A DNA stretch of 64,000 nucleotides. It comes from Azadirachta indica (lineage: Eukaryota; Streptophyta; Magnoliopsida; Sapindales; Meliaceae). Where the stretch lies: positions 8,605,269 to 8,669,268 of the forward strand of contig CM040440.1 of the NCBI GenBank assembly GCA_022749755.1, read 5' to 3'. Each line of letters opens with the position of its first letter. Positions within the stretch are counted from its first letter, which is position 1. Position numbers and translations under genes: made by a program. Positions 33,440 through 46,200 of the stretch are shown piece by piece. A model generated the notes under the pieces. It was not told the DNA's origin. It did no database searches and worked only from the letters and a program-made list of their open reading frames with translations.

Positions 33440-33459
33440 TCGGATGTCTCCGAAGAGAC
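33358..33459 (-). ncRNA. U6: U6 spliceosomal snRNA
   Basis: The 102-base sequence matches plant U6 along its whole length as I recall it. It includes ACAGAGA (U2/5' splice-site pairing), AGC (catalytic triad and U4 pairing region), the internal stem-loop GCGCAAGGATGACACGC and the 3' end GGTCCAAATTTT. The only differences I see from the Arabidopsis consensus are in the 5' stem-loop, GTCTCTTCGGAGAC instead of GTCCCTTCGGGGAC, a paired C-to-T and G-to-A change that keeps the stem. With TATA, USE and T-tract all in place the gene looks functional, as part of the U4/U6.U5 tri-snRNP. Confidence 0.96.
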
Positions 33460-33480
33460 ACTCAGTGGTGTTCCGCATTC

Positions 33481-33523
33481 TAATATAGAGGTAACATTAT
33501 TTTTTGTGCAAACGATGTGGGAA
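33481..33523 (-). promoter_or_regulatory. U6 promoter: TATA (33481-33487) and USE (33513-33523)
   Basis: On - TATATTA lies at -28 to -22 from the first U6 base, and TTCCCACATCG, matching the plant upstream sequence element RTCCCACATCG at all but the first base, at about -65 to -55. The USE-TATA gap of about 25 bases is the short spacing that selects RNA polymerase III rather than II in plants. Confidence 0.93.
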
Positions 33524-35630
33524 TCGGTTTCGTTCTGATACAATTTCACAAAACCCAACAATCATCTTGCGGAAAGGATTTGGGTTATTTGCTGTCTATG
33601 ACTATTCACTTGATAGGCCCAGCCCAACTAGTAGATGCCCCCTAGGTCTTGGTTGCTCCTTGTAGAAATAATTATGTTTTGATTAATATCAGGTAAAAAA
33701 AAATGTTCACAATTATTTTTTATTTTGTTTCTTGAAATATTAACAAAAAAAATTTTTTCCGGGGCCGTGAAAAAGTCTTAATTTTTTAAAAAATACTTAT
33801 TTCATATTTATATATATTCTAAATGATGTGATCATTGATTTAAAAAAAGATCATAAGCTTAAAATGAAGCAAATTCTCTACATCAAGAGTGGAAAAGATT
33901 ATTAAGAAAAAAAAATTATTAGTCTTATCTGTCTTCTGTAAGGCCAGGATCATCATGACATTTGTAGCACAACAACGTCTAAGAGGCCTCAGCTAACTCT
34001 GTTTTGCCAGAGCTCAGCTCAATATTTAAAGGATTTGAAGCGGTACAAAAGGCATTGACACTCCATTTTCTAAAGCAGATCATCGGAAGGAGCTTAAGCA
34101 GCAAGAAGCAGCGTTTCTTTTCATTTAGTGGGAAGGCTCAAAGGAATAAATGCCTAAAGCATAGCACTCTTTCAATGGTGGAATCAGTCAAGCAATCATG
34201 TTATTCTTCGTACAGGAATCTCATTTTCTAGCTCAATTACGATCTCATAATGACCCCTATTACCATATAATTGACACCATAATAATTATAAATAACAGAA
34301 TCCTCTGCTCATTAAAAGTTTATGAGTTTTAATATTAATTATAAGTCACAATAGTAAACCAAAAACCAACTTTTTCCCATTTATTTTTTATTTTCTTCCC
34401 AGCAAGTTTAGTCAACATATGCTTGACCACTAAAAATGGCCATGGAAGTCCTAGTTTTAAGCAAAAAAGTATTGCAGACAGTGGGCGATTAAATTAAAGG
34501 GAATAAAGAGATAGAATACTGGTTAAAAGCATCTTCATCTGCAAGGTCATATGCCCTTAATCTTTTTATTCTGCTTTTGCTTTTCTTTAAGTTATCAATA
34601 CTGCTTTAGTTCATTGAATTATTTCTTTATAATCTTTTCCACATCCTTTCTTTCTCATTAGCTCTGTTGCAGAAACAAAGAAAGAAAAAGTATTTAATTC
34701 TGGAGAGTAAAAAGCAATGAGGCAGCATTGTTAAACATTGACATTAACTCATTAAAGCTTATGCGAATCCTGAAAAGTAAGCGTGCAATAAGTAACCTTA
34801 TTCAACTATGTAAAAGTTTTTCTTTGTCCACTCGAGTGGGCCAAATTCAGGAACCAATCTACAGGAACTCTGCAAATATATAATTATAAGCTAATTATTA
34901 ATTGGTCTGATGAGCATTAATAAGTGCTTTTGAACAGTGCAATTAGAAATCATTCTCTTAATCAAAATCTTTACCCTTCTTTTCCCTTAACTTTTCCTTT
35001 TAATATTAAAGATTATGTTGTTTGCACGGCAACTAAAAAGTTAACTATAGGACTGTTAGTAGTGGTGGCACTCTAGCAGAAGCTTATAAATTTTCAGCTC
35101 GGGATTGGAGGATTGGCCGGTTTTTCATCACAGAAAGAGAACTTAAACTGCAGCTTCTTGACAAACTCGGAGTTCTCAAATGCCTTGAAATTCATCAATG
35201 GAATCTGTGTGTAACAACAAGAAAAGATCATTTACTGTTTGCTACTTTCTTGGGAGGAGAAAAATCCGTGGCTCTGGTGCAAGTCAACAAAGGAGATGAT
35301 TATCAGCAATCTAACAGCAAAAGGTGTTAGTCTTGCATGCTAAAGGTGAGTTCATCTTTAGAATACATATCTCAATATATTCTTGTAAATTTTCTCATAC
35401 CGTCGTATTTAACAACGACCGAAATTGTTCTTCCACTTTCAGGTACTGAAGCAACAAGAGCAGTGATATAAAAAACTCAGACCGCCGCAATTCCTGTTGC
35501 TGGATTGTGGTGCTCCGGCAAAGCTAAATTTCACCGTTGCAGTTTCAGCTAGAGAAAGAGGGTAGATTAAACCCCTATATACATACAACCAGCAGGGTTT
35601 TTTGTGTCAGGTATCTCCAAGCTTTTACCA
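33524..35630. other. Intergenic DNA and probable 5' leader of the FTIP1-type gene
   Basis: No coding gene recognised. An open frame at 34004-34231 lacks an ATG. The last 500 bases are less AT-rich and probably hold untranslated exon sequence. TTTCAG|GTACTG near 35441 and TTTTTTGTGTCAG near 35610 look like 3' splice sites of leader introns. Confidence 0.5.
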
Positions 35631-37373
35631 ATGAATCCGTTATCGTTTGCCAATCAAGAAGACTACAAGTTAAAGAGCACGAAGCCCCAGCTTGGGGAAA
35701 GATGGCCGCATGGAGGAATACGTGGTGCAGGTGGGTGGATAGGCAGTGAAAGAGCAACAAGCACTTACGATCTTGTTGAGCAGATGTTTTACCTGTACGT
35801 TCGGGTTGAGAAAGCTAGAGATCTTCCCACAAATCCTGTGACTGGCAACTGTGATCCTTACATAGAAGTAAAACTTGGGAATTATAAAGGAAAAACGAGG
35901 CACTTTGAGAAGAAATCAAATCCGGAGTGGAAACAGGTTTTTGCATTCTCGAAGGAGAAGATTCAGTCCTCAGTTCTTGAGGTGTTTGTCAGGGACAGAG
36001 AAATGGTGTCCAGGGATGATTACATAGGAAAGGTTGTATTTGACATGAATGAAGTGCCTACAAGGGTTCCACCAGATAGTCCTTTGGCACCACAATGGTA
36101 CAGATTAGAGAATCGGCGTGGGGATAGCAAGGTGAAAGGAGAGATTATGCTTGCAGTTTGGATGGGAACACAAGCTGATGAAGCTTTTCCTGAGGCCTGG
36201 CATTCAGATGCTGCTTCAGTTCATGGAGAAGGTGTTTTCAATATTAGATCAAAAGTTTATGTTTCACCGAAACTTTGGTATCTCAGAGTGAACGTGATTG
36301 AAGCTCAAGATGTTGAGCCATACGACAGAAGCCAGCCACCACAGGCTTTTGTGAAGGCTCAAGTTGGAAACCAGGTGCTTAAAACCAAGCTCTGTCCAAC
36401 AAAAACAACTAATCCTTTCTGGAATGAGGATCTGATATTTGTTGCGGCTGAACCATTTGAGGAACAGTTGGTAATAACTGTTGAAAATAAAGAGACTCCT
36501 GCAAAAGATGAAATTATGGGGAAGATAATCCTGCCACTCAACATCTTCGAGAGGCGCCTGGATCACAGGCCAGTTCATTCTGCATGGTTCAATCTGGAAA
36601 AATTTGGATTTGGTGTTTTAGAAGGCGACAGAAGGCATGAGCACAAGTTCTCCGGCAGGATTCATATGAGAGTCTGCCTCGAAGGTGCTTATCACGTAAT
36701 GGATGAATCAACAATGTACATAAGCGACCAGCGTCCAACTGCTAGGCAACTATGGAAGCAGCCAATTGGGATTCTCGAAGTAGGCATCTTGAGCGCTCAA
36801 GGCCTCCTCCCAATGAAAACAAAAGATGGTAGGCAGACGACAGATGCCTATTGCGTTGCTAAGTATGGGCTGAAATGGGTACGAACCAGAACAATTGTTG
36901 AAAACTTCAATCCGAAATGGAATGAGCAGTATACTTGGGAGGTTTATGACCCTTGTACAGTGATCACATTGGGAGTATTTGACAACTGTCACTTGGGTGG
37001 ATCTGAAAAACCAGCTGCAGGCAGTGGAACAAAGTTTGATTCAAGAATTGGGAAGGTAAGAATACGGCTGTCAACACTAGAATCGGATCGAATTTACACT
37101 CACTCTTATCCGCTGCTGGTTCTAAATCCATCAGGAGTGAAGAAGATGGGGGAACTTCAGTTAGCAATTAGATTTACCTGTCTATCTCTAGCAAGTATGA
37201 TCTACCTCTATGGGCACCCCTTATTGCCAAAAATGCATTATCTGCATCCTTTCACAGTCAACCAATTAGACAGCCTGAGATATCAAGCCATGAACATTGT
37301 TGCAGTGAGGCTCGGTCGTGCTGAGCCACCACTGAGGAAAGAGGTTGTAGAGTATATGCTGGATGTAGATTCT

Positions 37374-37405
<32 letters not shown>

Positions 37406-38018
37406 CTTCTTCAGAATTGTTTCTCTCTTTTCTGGTGCAATCTCTATGAGCAAGTGGCTAGGTGAAGTTCGGTATTGGAAGAACCCAATTACAACAATTC
37501 TTGTTCATATTCTATTTCTCATATTGATCTGCTACCCAGAATTGATCCTGCCAACAATTTTCCTGTACATGTTTCTCATCGGAATCTGGAATTATCGGTT
37601 CCGGCCTAGACATCCTCCCCACATGGATACAAAACTTTCATGGGCAGAAGCAGTTCACCCTGATGAACTAGACGAAGAATTTGACACATTTCCTACTTCT
37701 AAGCAGCTAGATGTAGTGCGGATGAGATACGATAGACTCAGAAGTGTAGCAGGAAGGATTCAGACAGTAGTAGGAGACATGGCAACACAAGGGGAGAGAT
37801 TTCAGGCTCTGTTAAGTTGGAGAGACCCCAGAGCAACCAGCCTCTTTGTAATTTTCTGCCTAATTGCAGCCATAGTGCTCTATGTGACGCCATTCAAGAT
37901 GATTGCTTTAGTTGCAGGTTTATTCTGGCTGCGGCATCCAAGATTTCGCAGCAAGCTACCATCAATACCCAGCAATTTCTTCAGGAGATTGCCATCTCGT
38001 GCTGACAGCATGCTCTGA
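35631..38018 (+). CDS. FTIP1: FTIP1-type multiple C2 domain and transmembrane region protein (MCTP)
   Basis: Single-exon frame of 795 residues. The open frame extends nine codons upstream but only to a GTG, so the ATG at 35631 (MNPLSFANQ) is chosen. Three C2 domains lie at about 53-160, 216-322 and 380-500, with the family phrases LPLAPQWYRLE-like, EAWHSDA and RPTARQLWK. The C-terminal phosphoribosyltransferase-like PRT_C region (about 620-795) holds two hydrophobic hairpins, about 618-655 and 735-770. The N-terminal motif LGERWPHGGIRG..GWIGSERA is characteristic of the FTIP1 branch. In Arabidopsis FTIP1 is an ER/plasmodesma-associated protein of phloem companion cells needed to move florigen FT into sieve elements. 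Acidic C2 loop residues suggest Ca/phospholipid binding. Orthology is supported by gene order. Confidence 0.94.
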
Positions 38019-38917
38019 AATAGGAACCTGGTTTAATATGTTATTTTGTCCTTAAAATGGATTGTACCGCTGATGTTTAGTTTGTTTGCATTGTTTCCTA
38101 TAATTAGTTTTAATTCAAATGATTGATCTTCGGTAAACAGAGGCAAGAATAGATAACTGCATTCAATCTTCCTCTTCCAATTCGTTCCAAAGAACCCAAC
38201 TCTTAAGCTTCCAGTCCTAGCTCCAGTCTTTTAAATGTTGAAATTCCAGGTTACTACTATTCTCCGTGTTTGAAGAAAAAAGCACTACACCAATTGCCTC
38301 CAACATTCAGATAGGAATTAACGAAGCTTATCATAATCACTTTTCCGGGGCGTAGAAGAGAAGCTGATTACTTAAATTTTATTGATTTTTCATTTTTCAC
38401 CTAACACACATCTGCCCTCTGCCAACAACTTCCGATGGTACATATTTTTTGAAAAGAATGTAGTGGATTTCTATTGAAGATGCTAATAAAAAAGAATATG
38501 GTTCCGCTAATATTGGTGCAAATAGCAATGAGAGTGAGAATGGAAAAATACAACTGCACTAATGTGTTCAACAAAAACTCAGGTTAAGGCTTTCTAGTTT
38601 AATGTAAATTTCTGATGATAATATGCAGATGAACGTACTTATTCTGTCACTTTGATCGTGATGCAATTACTTTTCTCGCGTCCTGGCTAATTCTTCATCA
38701 GAAGCAAATACGTTAGGCCAGTGTGTGCAAAATATTTTTTTTAAAAAAAAAAAAAAAACTAATCTTTAGGCAGAGCACTCCAAAGAAAATTGTAAACAAA
38801 AATTCATTCTAATGCAAAACTCAGGTTCAGAACAAAATCTGCTTAATACATTAATCAATAATCTAAATAAAAAATATTCCAGGTAAAACATTTGTTGAAA
38901 CAACTACGGCAATTCCT
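38019..38917. other. Convergent 3' flanks of FTIP1 and eL6
   Basis: Both genes end here facing each other, so the 900 bases hold their 3' UTRs and a short spacer. An A-tract lies at 38743-38758. No other feature seen. Confidence 0.6.
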
Positions 38918-41233
38918 TTAAAAGACAAGCTCATGAGGCTTCATGCCTGACTTGAGAGAAAATCTTGCTGACAAGTAGGTCTTCAAGTCTGGCACTGCTT
39001 CAATTGATTTCATCAATGCACCGTCCACAGCTTGTTGATCTTCTTTCTTCCCCGCCGGAAGGGCCTTCTTTTCCTATGGTTCATTGAGAAAAAAGAAAAA
39101 TTATGGAAAAAAAAAATGAAACAGGACCCATGAATCCATGAAGCAAGGACCCATTTAAGGAAAAAATGACCTTCAGGGTAACTGTGGTTGTACTCCAAAC
39201 TTGTATATTTCATTTACTCACAAAATCATGCAAACAACTTAGACAAAGTTCGCATAAATTTAAAAAGTAACACACTTTTCTGTTTCGAATAACGGTAATT
39301 ATTACCAAATTCTGCAATAGTACAGATAGATAATATTTGAGGATTTTTGCTTGTTCATAGAACATCAGCGCTCAACAGCACTGAACACTGTGCTTTAGTT
39401 AATGCAACAAAAACAATCATCTTTTAGTGAGAGATAATGAGTAAATAAAGACAACTCACCTCCTTCTCTGCCTCAAAAAATTCTGCCTCTCCCTTCTTTT
39501 TCTTCTTCTCAGCTTCCTTTGCAAAGTACTTGTCATCAAACTTTTCAACATTGACAGCAGAAATGTCGACCTTGGTGGAAGTAGCAATGACGTAAGATTG
39601 ATTGACACGTCTTAGGGGAACACCATTAATCTTGAATGGCCCTATCATGACATGAGAAATCATAAAAGTCAGTATCAACCCAGTATAGAATAGCCAAGGA
39701 AAGAGAAAAGGAAAATAGTCTTGGTAAAAGTAACAGCAGTCACCCCAGCATAACACGTTCATTGAAAGGAAATACTCAGTCTGATATAATTTCTTTTGCA
39801 AATAAAAATTGAAAAGAATAAAAAAAAACAAGCATCTAAATAAATAAGAGAGAGAACATTATCAAGAGTTTATGTTATACAATCTTTCACGTTATTCACT
39901 TCAAACTGAATTTTGTGTCTGTTCAAAATTTTTATTTCTGAACTGGACATATTCAGACAAATTCAATATCACAGAAGATCTGTGATATTGAAACAAATTT
40001 CTTTTGCAAATAAAAATTGAAAAAAAAAAATAAAACAAGCATCTAAATAAATAAGAGAAAGAACATTAGATACAAATTTAACATCACAGAAGATCTGTGA
40101 CATTGAAGAAATTCTGGACAACAACAATCATTAGATACAAATAACCAACAGGGTAAGTATGCATAACTACTTAAATTAAGTTAACATCTTAAACAAAAAT
40201 TATTTTACAAGCTAAAACCATTCTTAAATTATCTTAACATCTTAAGCACATGAATAAGTAGTCAGTTTTGCAATCTGAAATATTAAGACGATGCAAATCA
40301 AACTAGAAAAATCATCACAACCTGTTCACTCATCTTATTGTCGATATACCTACTTTCCATGATTGCATAACAAAAATGTGACCCTTGAACTAGATGTCAC
40401 CCTCCTAATGTTTTCTAAGCTACCATAATTAAGCCAGCTAAAGATATTATTTAAATCAAATACCAACGTTCCTTCCAGTAAAGGAAAAACAAACAATAAG
40501 ATCAACTACATGTTCTGATGCCATGCTGAATCGTTACTCAATAAATAAAACATTAAATATACTTGTGTGATATCAAATTCACTAAATCTCATACAACAAG
40601 AATTTTATAAGGCAATTAACCATACTTTTAAAATGAAACAAAAATAATTCCCATATAATTTCAAGTCGTTATAGATCATTTTAACTCACTTTTATCTCAC
40701 AATTAAAACAGATACAGAAACAGAAAACCAAAAACAAATAAAACAAAACTCACCAGTAACAAGAAGCAGCCCAGATGGAAGTTGTTTTAGGAATACAACT
40801 CTTTTTCCCATGAATCTCCCAGCCAACAAAATCAACACCGTCCCAGGTGTAATACTTGCCCTATAAATCCACCAGAACATATTAAGGGAAAAAAAAAAAC
40901 AAAAACTAGCAATTTCTATAAAACAAAATAAGCAAATAAGAAAAAAAAAAACTCGTCTTTTGTTATGGGAAAAAAGGACCTGAGATTGGTGGGTTTGGGC
41001 TTCCGCTTGTTGACGAGCGGCTTCTTGACATCATCCGACGGATAGAACTTGGGTGGCTTGGCAGCTGACACCTCAGCGACTGCCGGCTTGGGGTCATGTT
41101 TTGGAAATACGCCGCCGTTTTTAGCCTTGATTGCCCAGAGGCCGCGCTTGTGGTACATTTTGGATCTGGAAAACTTTCCAACCCCACGAATCAGGTCAGG
41201 GTTACGGCTAGTCCTTACGGTTTTCGGCGCCAT
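38918..41233 (-). CDS. RPL6: 60S ribosomal protein L6 (eL6)
   Basis: Four exons on - (41233-40980, 40860-40754, 39641-39460, 39073-38918) join in frame through GT..AG introns to 232 residues, as in other plants. The N-terminus has [20 protein letters not shown]. The KOW-like core reads [47 protein letters not shown]. The lysine-rich tail is followed by [37 protein letters not shown]. eL6 binds 28S rRNA on the large subunit surface. Intron 2 (1112 bases) carries an internal duplication. The promoter shows telo-box and site II motifs as expected for a growth-regulated ribosomal gene. Confidence 0.96.
39785..40110. repeat. Duplicated segments and palindrome in eL6 intron 2
   Basis: A segment of about 75 bases beginning TTTCTTTTGCAAATAAAAAT at about 39790 recurs near 40001. 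AATATCACAGA-AGA-TCTGTGATATT at 39965-39989 is a perfect 11-base-arm inverted repeat, with a second, one-change copy near 40081-40105. Confidence 0.8.
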
Positions 41234-41305
41234 TTCGATGAAGCCGCTGTCGGGAACTCGGTGCAGATACGAGTTTATCGGAAGTGGCGCAGGGTGGAAG
41301 AGCTT

Positions 41306-41400
41306 AAACCCTAAGACGTTTTATTATGAAAAAAAGCCCAACTGAGTCGACAAGTGGTCCTAAAATGTGAGATATTGGGCTTCTTGGCCCAGTTTGGGCC
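41306..41400 (-). promoter_or_regulatory. eL6 promoter: telo-box and site II elements
   Basis: AAACCCTAA (telo-box) at 41306-41314 lies about 75 bases upstream of the ATG. TGGGCT (41376-41381), GGCCCA (41386-41391) and TGGGCC (41395-41400) are TGGGCY site II motifs. This telo-box plus site II combination is the hallmark of plant ribosomal-protein promoters and is bound by TCP-type and Pur-alpha-type factors. Confidence 0.8.
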
Positions 41401-43279
41401 CAACTGAAATTATTTAGATAAACGTGTGTAAAATAATTTGGTTTTGATATATTAAACACATTTTGTGATATAGTAAGTTAATTTGTTAAAAAATTATTAT
41501 CGTGATACATAAAATTACACATTACTGTAATCAGTTTCTTTCAAGTTTCTGAAAATAATATGTAAAATATATAATTAAAAGAAAAGCTTTTCACCTCGTA
41601 CAAGTATTTTATTACTTTATGACATAATAAAAAAGAAATCTATAGTGAGTTTACATATGACATATTAAAAATATATTATCGTTTTCTCTTCAGTCCTTTT
41701 TGAGTTATAAAAATATTAAAATTTTCGTGGAAAGTAATAGAATCGAGTTATTTAATTATTTAATTATAAAATATTTGTTAAAATTTATAAAAATAATAAT
41801 TTGATTCATTAAATATTGATAAAAATATACAAATATATAAAAGATATACAAATTTATAGAATATAAATTAAATTTATCAAGGATGGCAAAATTATCTATA
41901 TTTTTGGAGTCATGTGAGAATATGCCCCAAATAGAATGTTATTAGAATGATGTTATGGAAAATAGAGTGAAAAACTGAGAGAGAGAGATTAATTTCTATA
42001 TTGTTAATGGATGGAGAATGGTTTAGTACATCTCACCCCACCTTCGCCAATTCTCTCTCTCTCTCTCTCTACATACATCCATACATACATACATATGTAG
42101 ACATCTTTAATTAGTATTAACATAAATAAATATAAAAATGTGAATATCTAGCTACGTTTAAAATACATATTTTTATGGTAATAGATCCAAATGGTTTAAT
42201 TTTGAATTTTTTTTCCCAATTAAAACATTAACAACACTTCATTCCATTCGATATAAAAATAATACAACAACGAAGAACACATATTGAATTATATACCTAT
42301 AAATTCTTTTTTTATTTCAATATCGAATTATATACCTATAAATTCTTTTTTTATTTCAACTAAATTCAATTGATCTTTTAATTTCGATTCAGGTCTCGAA
42401 GCTGTTTGTAATTTGGAATGGAGCGAATTAAGGTAAGGGTTCAGAGTAATCGTTGTCTTTTTCTAGCCTTGGGATCATAAATTTTACAAAGCAATATGTC
42501 AGCTTTAATTTCAGTTACAGACATGTTCATTTTTATAATTAATTTCAGAATTTTCCTTTTTTTCATAGGAATTAATCGTTTCAATTGTACATGTTTGGAT
42601 CGATTGATTGACTTTAGCACATACATATACCAAAAGAAATTGACTTTAATTAAACAAATTAAAATAAATAAATAACTGATTCATCAAGGTCTCCATCAAA
42701 CTATATATATATATATATACACAATATGATTTTATTAATTAATTATTGGTTCCAAATGTTATATATTTTAATGCAAAAGCCAGTTTGTCAGCAATATCTC
42801 TCGTATAAAATACTCATTAATTAATTACCTATATATGCTAGCATGCATGCAGGCAGCAACACCTAGACGAGAAGCGCTTCTGCGTTTCAACACTCGGCTT
42901 CTGCTGTTTTCCCTAGAGCCCAAAGAATCTTTTGTCTTATATAACCTCTCTAAAATTGGAAAAAACAACAAAGAAATATTGAAGCCTTCTTCTTCTTTTC
43001 TTCCTGACTTTATTTCTCGGTCTCCATTTCTTAGTCAGAAATGGCAACCAAATTATTAATAGCTTTTAAAAAGAGGAGAAGGGAGGAAGGAAAGTAGAAA
43101 TTTTCTACTACTTTTAAAATTAATCTATTTGATTTGTCTATGATCTATACATCTCTCTCTGGAAAAGAAGTAAGAGGGATTCAAATGATATGATGATTAA
43201 GAGAGACGACTCTGATAATTAAGTCAAAAAAAAAAAACATAAAACTGTAGCTATTAGGAGTCTAGGGTTTCTGCTACGA
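41401..43279. other. Intergenic DNA between eL6 and TGA10
   Basis: AT-rich. Contains a (CT)n microsatellite at about 42052-42070, a 39-base tandem duplication at 42286-42363 (unit GAATTATATACCTATAAATT..), a (TA)n run near 42705, and the probable 3' UTR of the TGA10-type gene. No gene seen. Confidence 0.6.
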
Positions 43280-46200
43280 TTATTCCTGTCGAGGACGAGC
43301 CAACCAGAGAGAGCTGAGAGCTCGGAGACGATGGAAATACTCTGCTATTGCCAGCAAACACCTCGCCGCTTGACGGGTTGTCAGGATTTGATGCAGCCGG
43401 TGTAGGGTTTGGTGCCTCAGATTATCAGCCTGTAAGTTTTAATTTTTCAAAACAAATTAAATAATATATATATTAATATGTAAAAAAGTCATGCATGTAT
43501 ATACATGTCGTTACAGGAATGTAAATTAATAAAAAAGGAGTGTAACAACTAACATATATATTAATTAAAATTGACTTTAATTTTCAGAAAGATTAATTAA
43601 ACATAGTTTAGTTCTTTGTGTGTCTACAAAACCTATCAACTCATGACTTTGTGGGATTGAGGGATTAATTGTCAAATGGGTGAAGGAAAAAATTAGAGAC
43701 GAAATGGAAATGTGGGTGTTTCTATATTTCCTTAGTAAGTGATTGTGGGTTGGTTCTTACTGACCCTTTTGTCTAGAAGGAAAAACTGCTTGGAATATCA
43801 AATTAAAATCTTTACCTTCTTAGAATGTAAGATAAGATGCAATAATTTAGATAGACTGTAATGGGAAAGTAATTAAGCAGCATTAGTCAGCATGCGGCAT
43901 TTGTAAAAGTGGTCTAGTGTTGCTTTGGGACTAAAAACAATGTTGATAACAATGACTTCTCCAAAGTTTGATTGGGCAAATTCTTGATTGGAATTTCCAC
44001 ATGATTAACAATGTCAATATCTTTGACCAAATGTCAAATCAATTGAAACCCTAACTGATTTTCTACGTGGGGTGTAAAATTTTCCCTTGGTTGAGCCAAG
44101 GATTCCAACCTTTGGACCCCCCACACACTAACATCAAATTACACATCAAAAATATGTTTCTTGAACCCTTAATTAACATACAAGAATTGATGCCTAATTA
44201 GAACTTGAAATTTATGCTCTTCATATATTATCTAAAACAAAAGGTGTTTTGTCTTTGTTTGTGTTGTGCTTATCTCCTACACATCGTCCAGCTAATTTCT
44301 ATGTGTGTTTTTTCAAGTCTTTCATTATCAAATGAGTTACAGTCAAGAAGAAAGTTATGGTTGGATGGACTACCTGGTGTCTTTAAGTCAAACGGTTGCT
44401 ACTATGACATCATAGAATTATGTCCCATGTGGGAACATATTCATGCACATAGACCATGGTCAGCTTACTAGGTCTTAACCTAGATGGATTTACTCTAATG
44501 TAACGATATTGTGTCTTGCTTACTTGAATATACTTTAACTTATGGTACGAGGTTTAGGCCTAAGTTTATGAAAACAGGCATTTTCAGTGCATAAGAAGAG
44601 AAACTTGGTTTTTTAAAGGACTGAGGGAGATGGGTGTTGGTTTTCCTTTTCTAGCTGTGATGGGCAAGGCCTGGTTTTCTTGGAAAGGGACTCAATGATA
44701 TATATAGAGTCGCTATCAAAAGTATATATAAAGCCAACAACTCGTGAGTGGCAAAAACATGTGCTACGCAACCATCACCCTCATGACTGTGAAACTGAGA
44801 CATGTAGTTGTTCATAAATTGGGTTAGGTTTCCAAACCCGGCTAGGAACAGATTCTGGTTCCATATACCCCACATTTTGATTAAAAAATATATATGATAA
44901 TCTATCTAGAGGACCCACAAATAGATCAAATGGTGATGTATAGAATGCAAGATATATAAGTTATATTAATTCATACCTGCCTAACAAAACCTTCGAGGGT
45001 GGAGAGCTTGTTCATGGCCATAGCCATTTGGCCCATGTAGTTGGTCATATTAGGAGGGCAGCTCAGTGAATCAGAAGCTATGGTGTCTGAGATTGACTGG
45101 TTGAGAGCTTCAAGCCCTTGAGAGAGAGCTTCTTCAGCTTCCTGTGTAGATTGCTGCAGTCCACATATACCTAATATCTGCTGCTCCGTTAATGGCTCAA
45201 TTTGGTTTAGAATTACCTGAATCATCGTTTACAACATTAATGTAAAACATGATGCGCGATAATATTGTTATATGTTGCAGAAGGATCTCATTCTTTTATT
45301 TGCTAGAAACCAAAGAAAGATATGAACATGAAAACAAGAAATTTAGCTGGCATCAATTAGAAAGAGAGGAAGAAGAAGACAGAAAGAGTAAAAAAGACTC
45401 GTGCGATTCTCTCTCTCTTTCGAAACAGAAATTGCAGTAACAGACATAACTTTATCAGAATAACACCTAGCCCTACTTTTTTGTAGAAATATCTTCATGA
45501 TACCTTTCGTCATTTATTGATATTCATTTCGTTATGAGATATTCCTTACCAGTTCAGTTTCACCGACGAGCTAGCTGCTCCATGCAGCATAATGATCTCA
45601 TGATCATAATATCCCCCCATATCTTAGCTTGTATATTACTGAAAAAGCTTATAATTATTCTTCTTTTGCCTCTAAGAAAACAAAGCAAATAAATTAGGAA
45701 ATCTAAGAAAGTTTAGTTGTTAGACTCAAATGTATGTATAAACCCAGAAAATATGGTTAGTTAACTAACCCTAATTCAGGCTTAGTGGCTTCCTGGTCAT
45801 ATGTTTTGTCATTTTCCGGACACATCTAGTGTTGCATGTACTTCTTTTAACTAAAAGTGCCTAAAATAATTGATATCGTGTTGTAAAAGTAATGAAAATA
45901 ATCTACTTCGACGATAGGATTAATTGGAGTACGTACCTTGATGAGTTCAGATGGCCGGAATCCACCCAACCAGAGAAAGCATCGTTCAGCCGGAGTCTTC
46001 CACATGCCGGAATAAAGATGAAACACGTCGGTTTTAGCCACCATGATTTTGAGGTTCATCATCTCGTCATAGTGAGCTAAGCAGTTTTCCACGAACAGCC
46101 TAAGTTCGTTCTCGGGTAAATGCTCTTGCACTGCAGCTCGAAGCTCGCACATAAGACGATGATGCACCTCCAGCCATCTTGCATACTCCATATCAAATAC

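Noticed and set aside
34004..34231. 75-codon ORF upstream of FTIP1
   Set aside because: The first codon is TTG and no homology is recognisable; likely leader or spacer sequence.
35604..35630. Nine-codon upstream extension of FTIP1
   Set aside because: It begins with GTG, not ATG, and overlaps a plausible 3' splice site; the ATG at 35631 is the sensible start.
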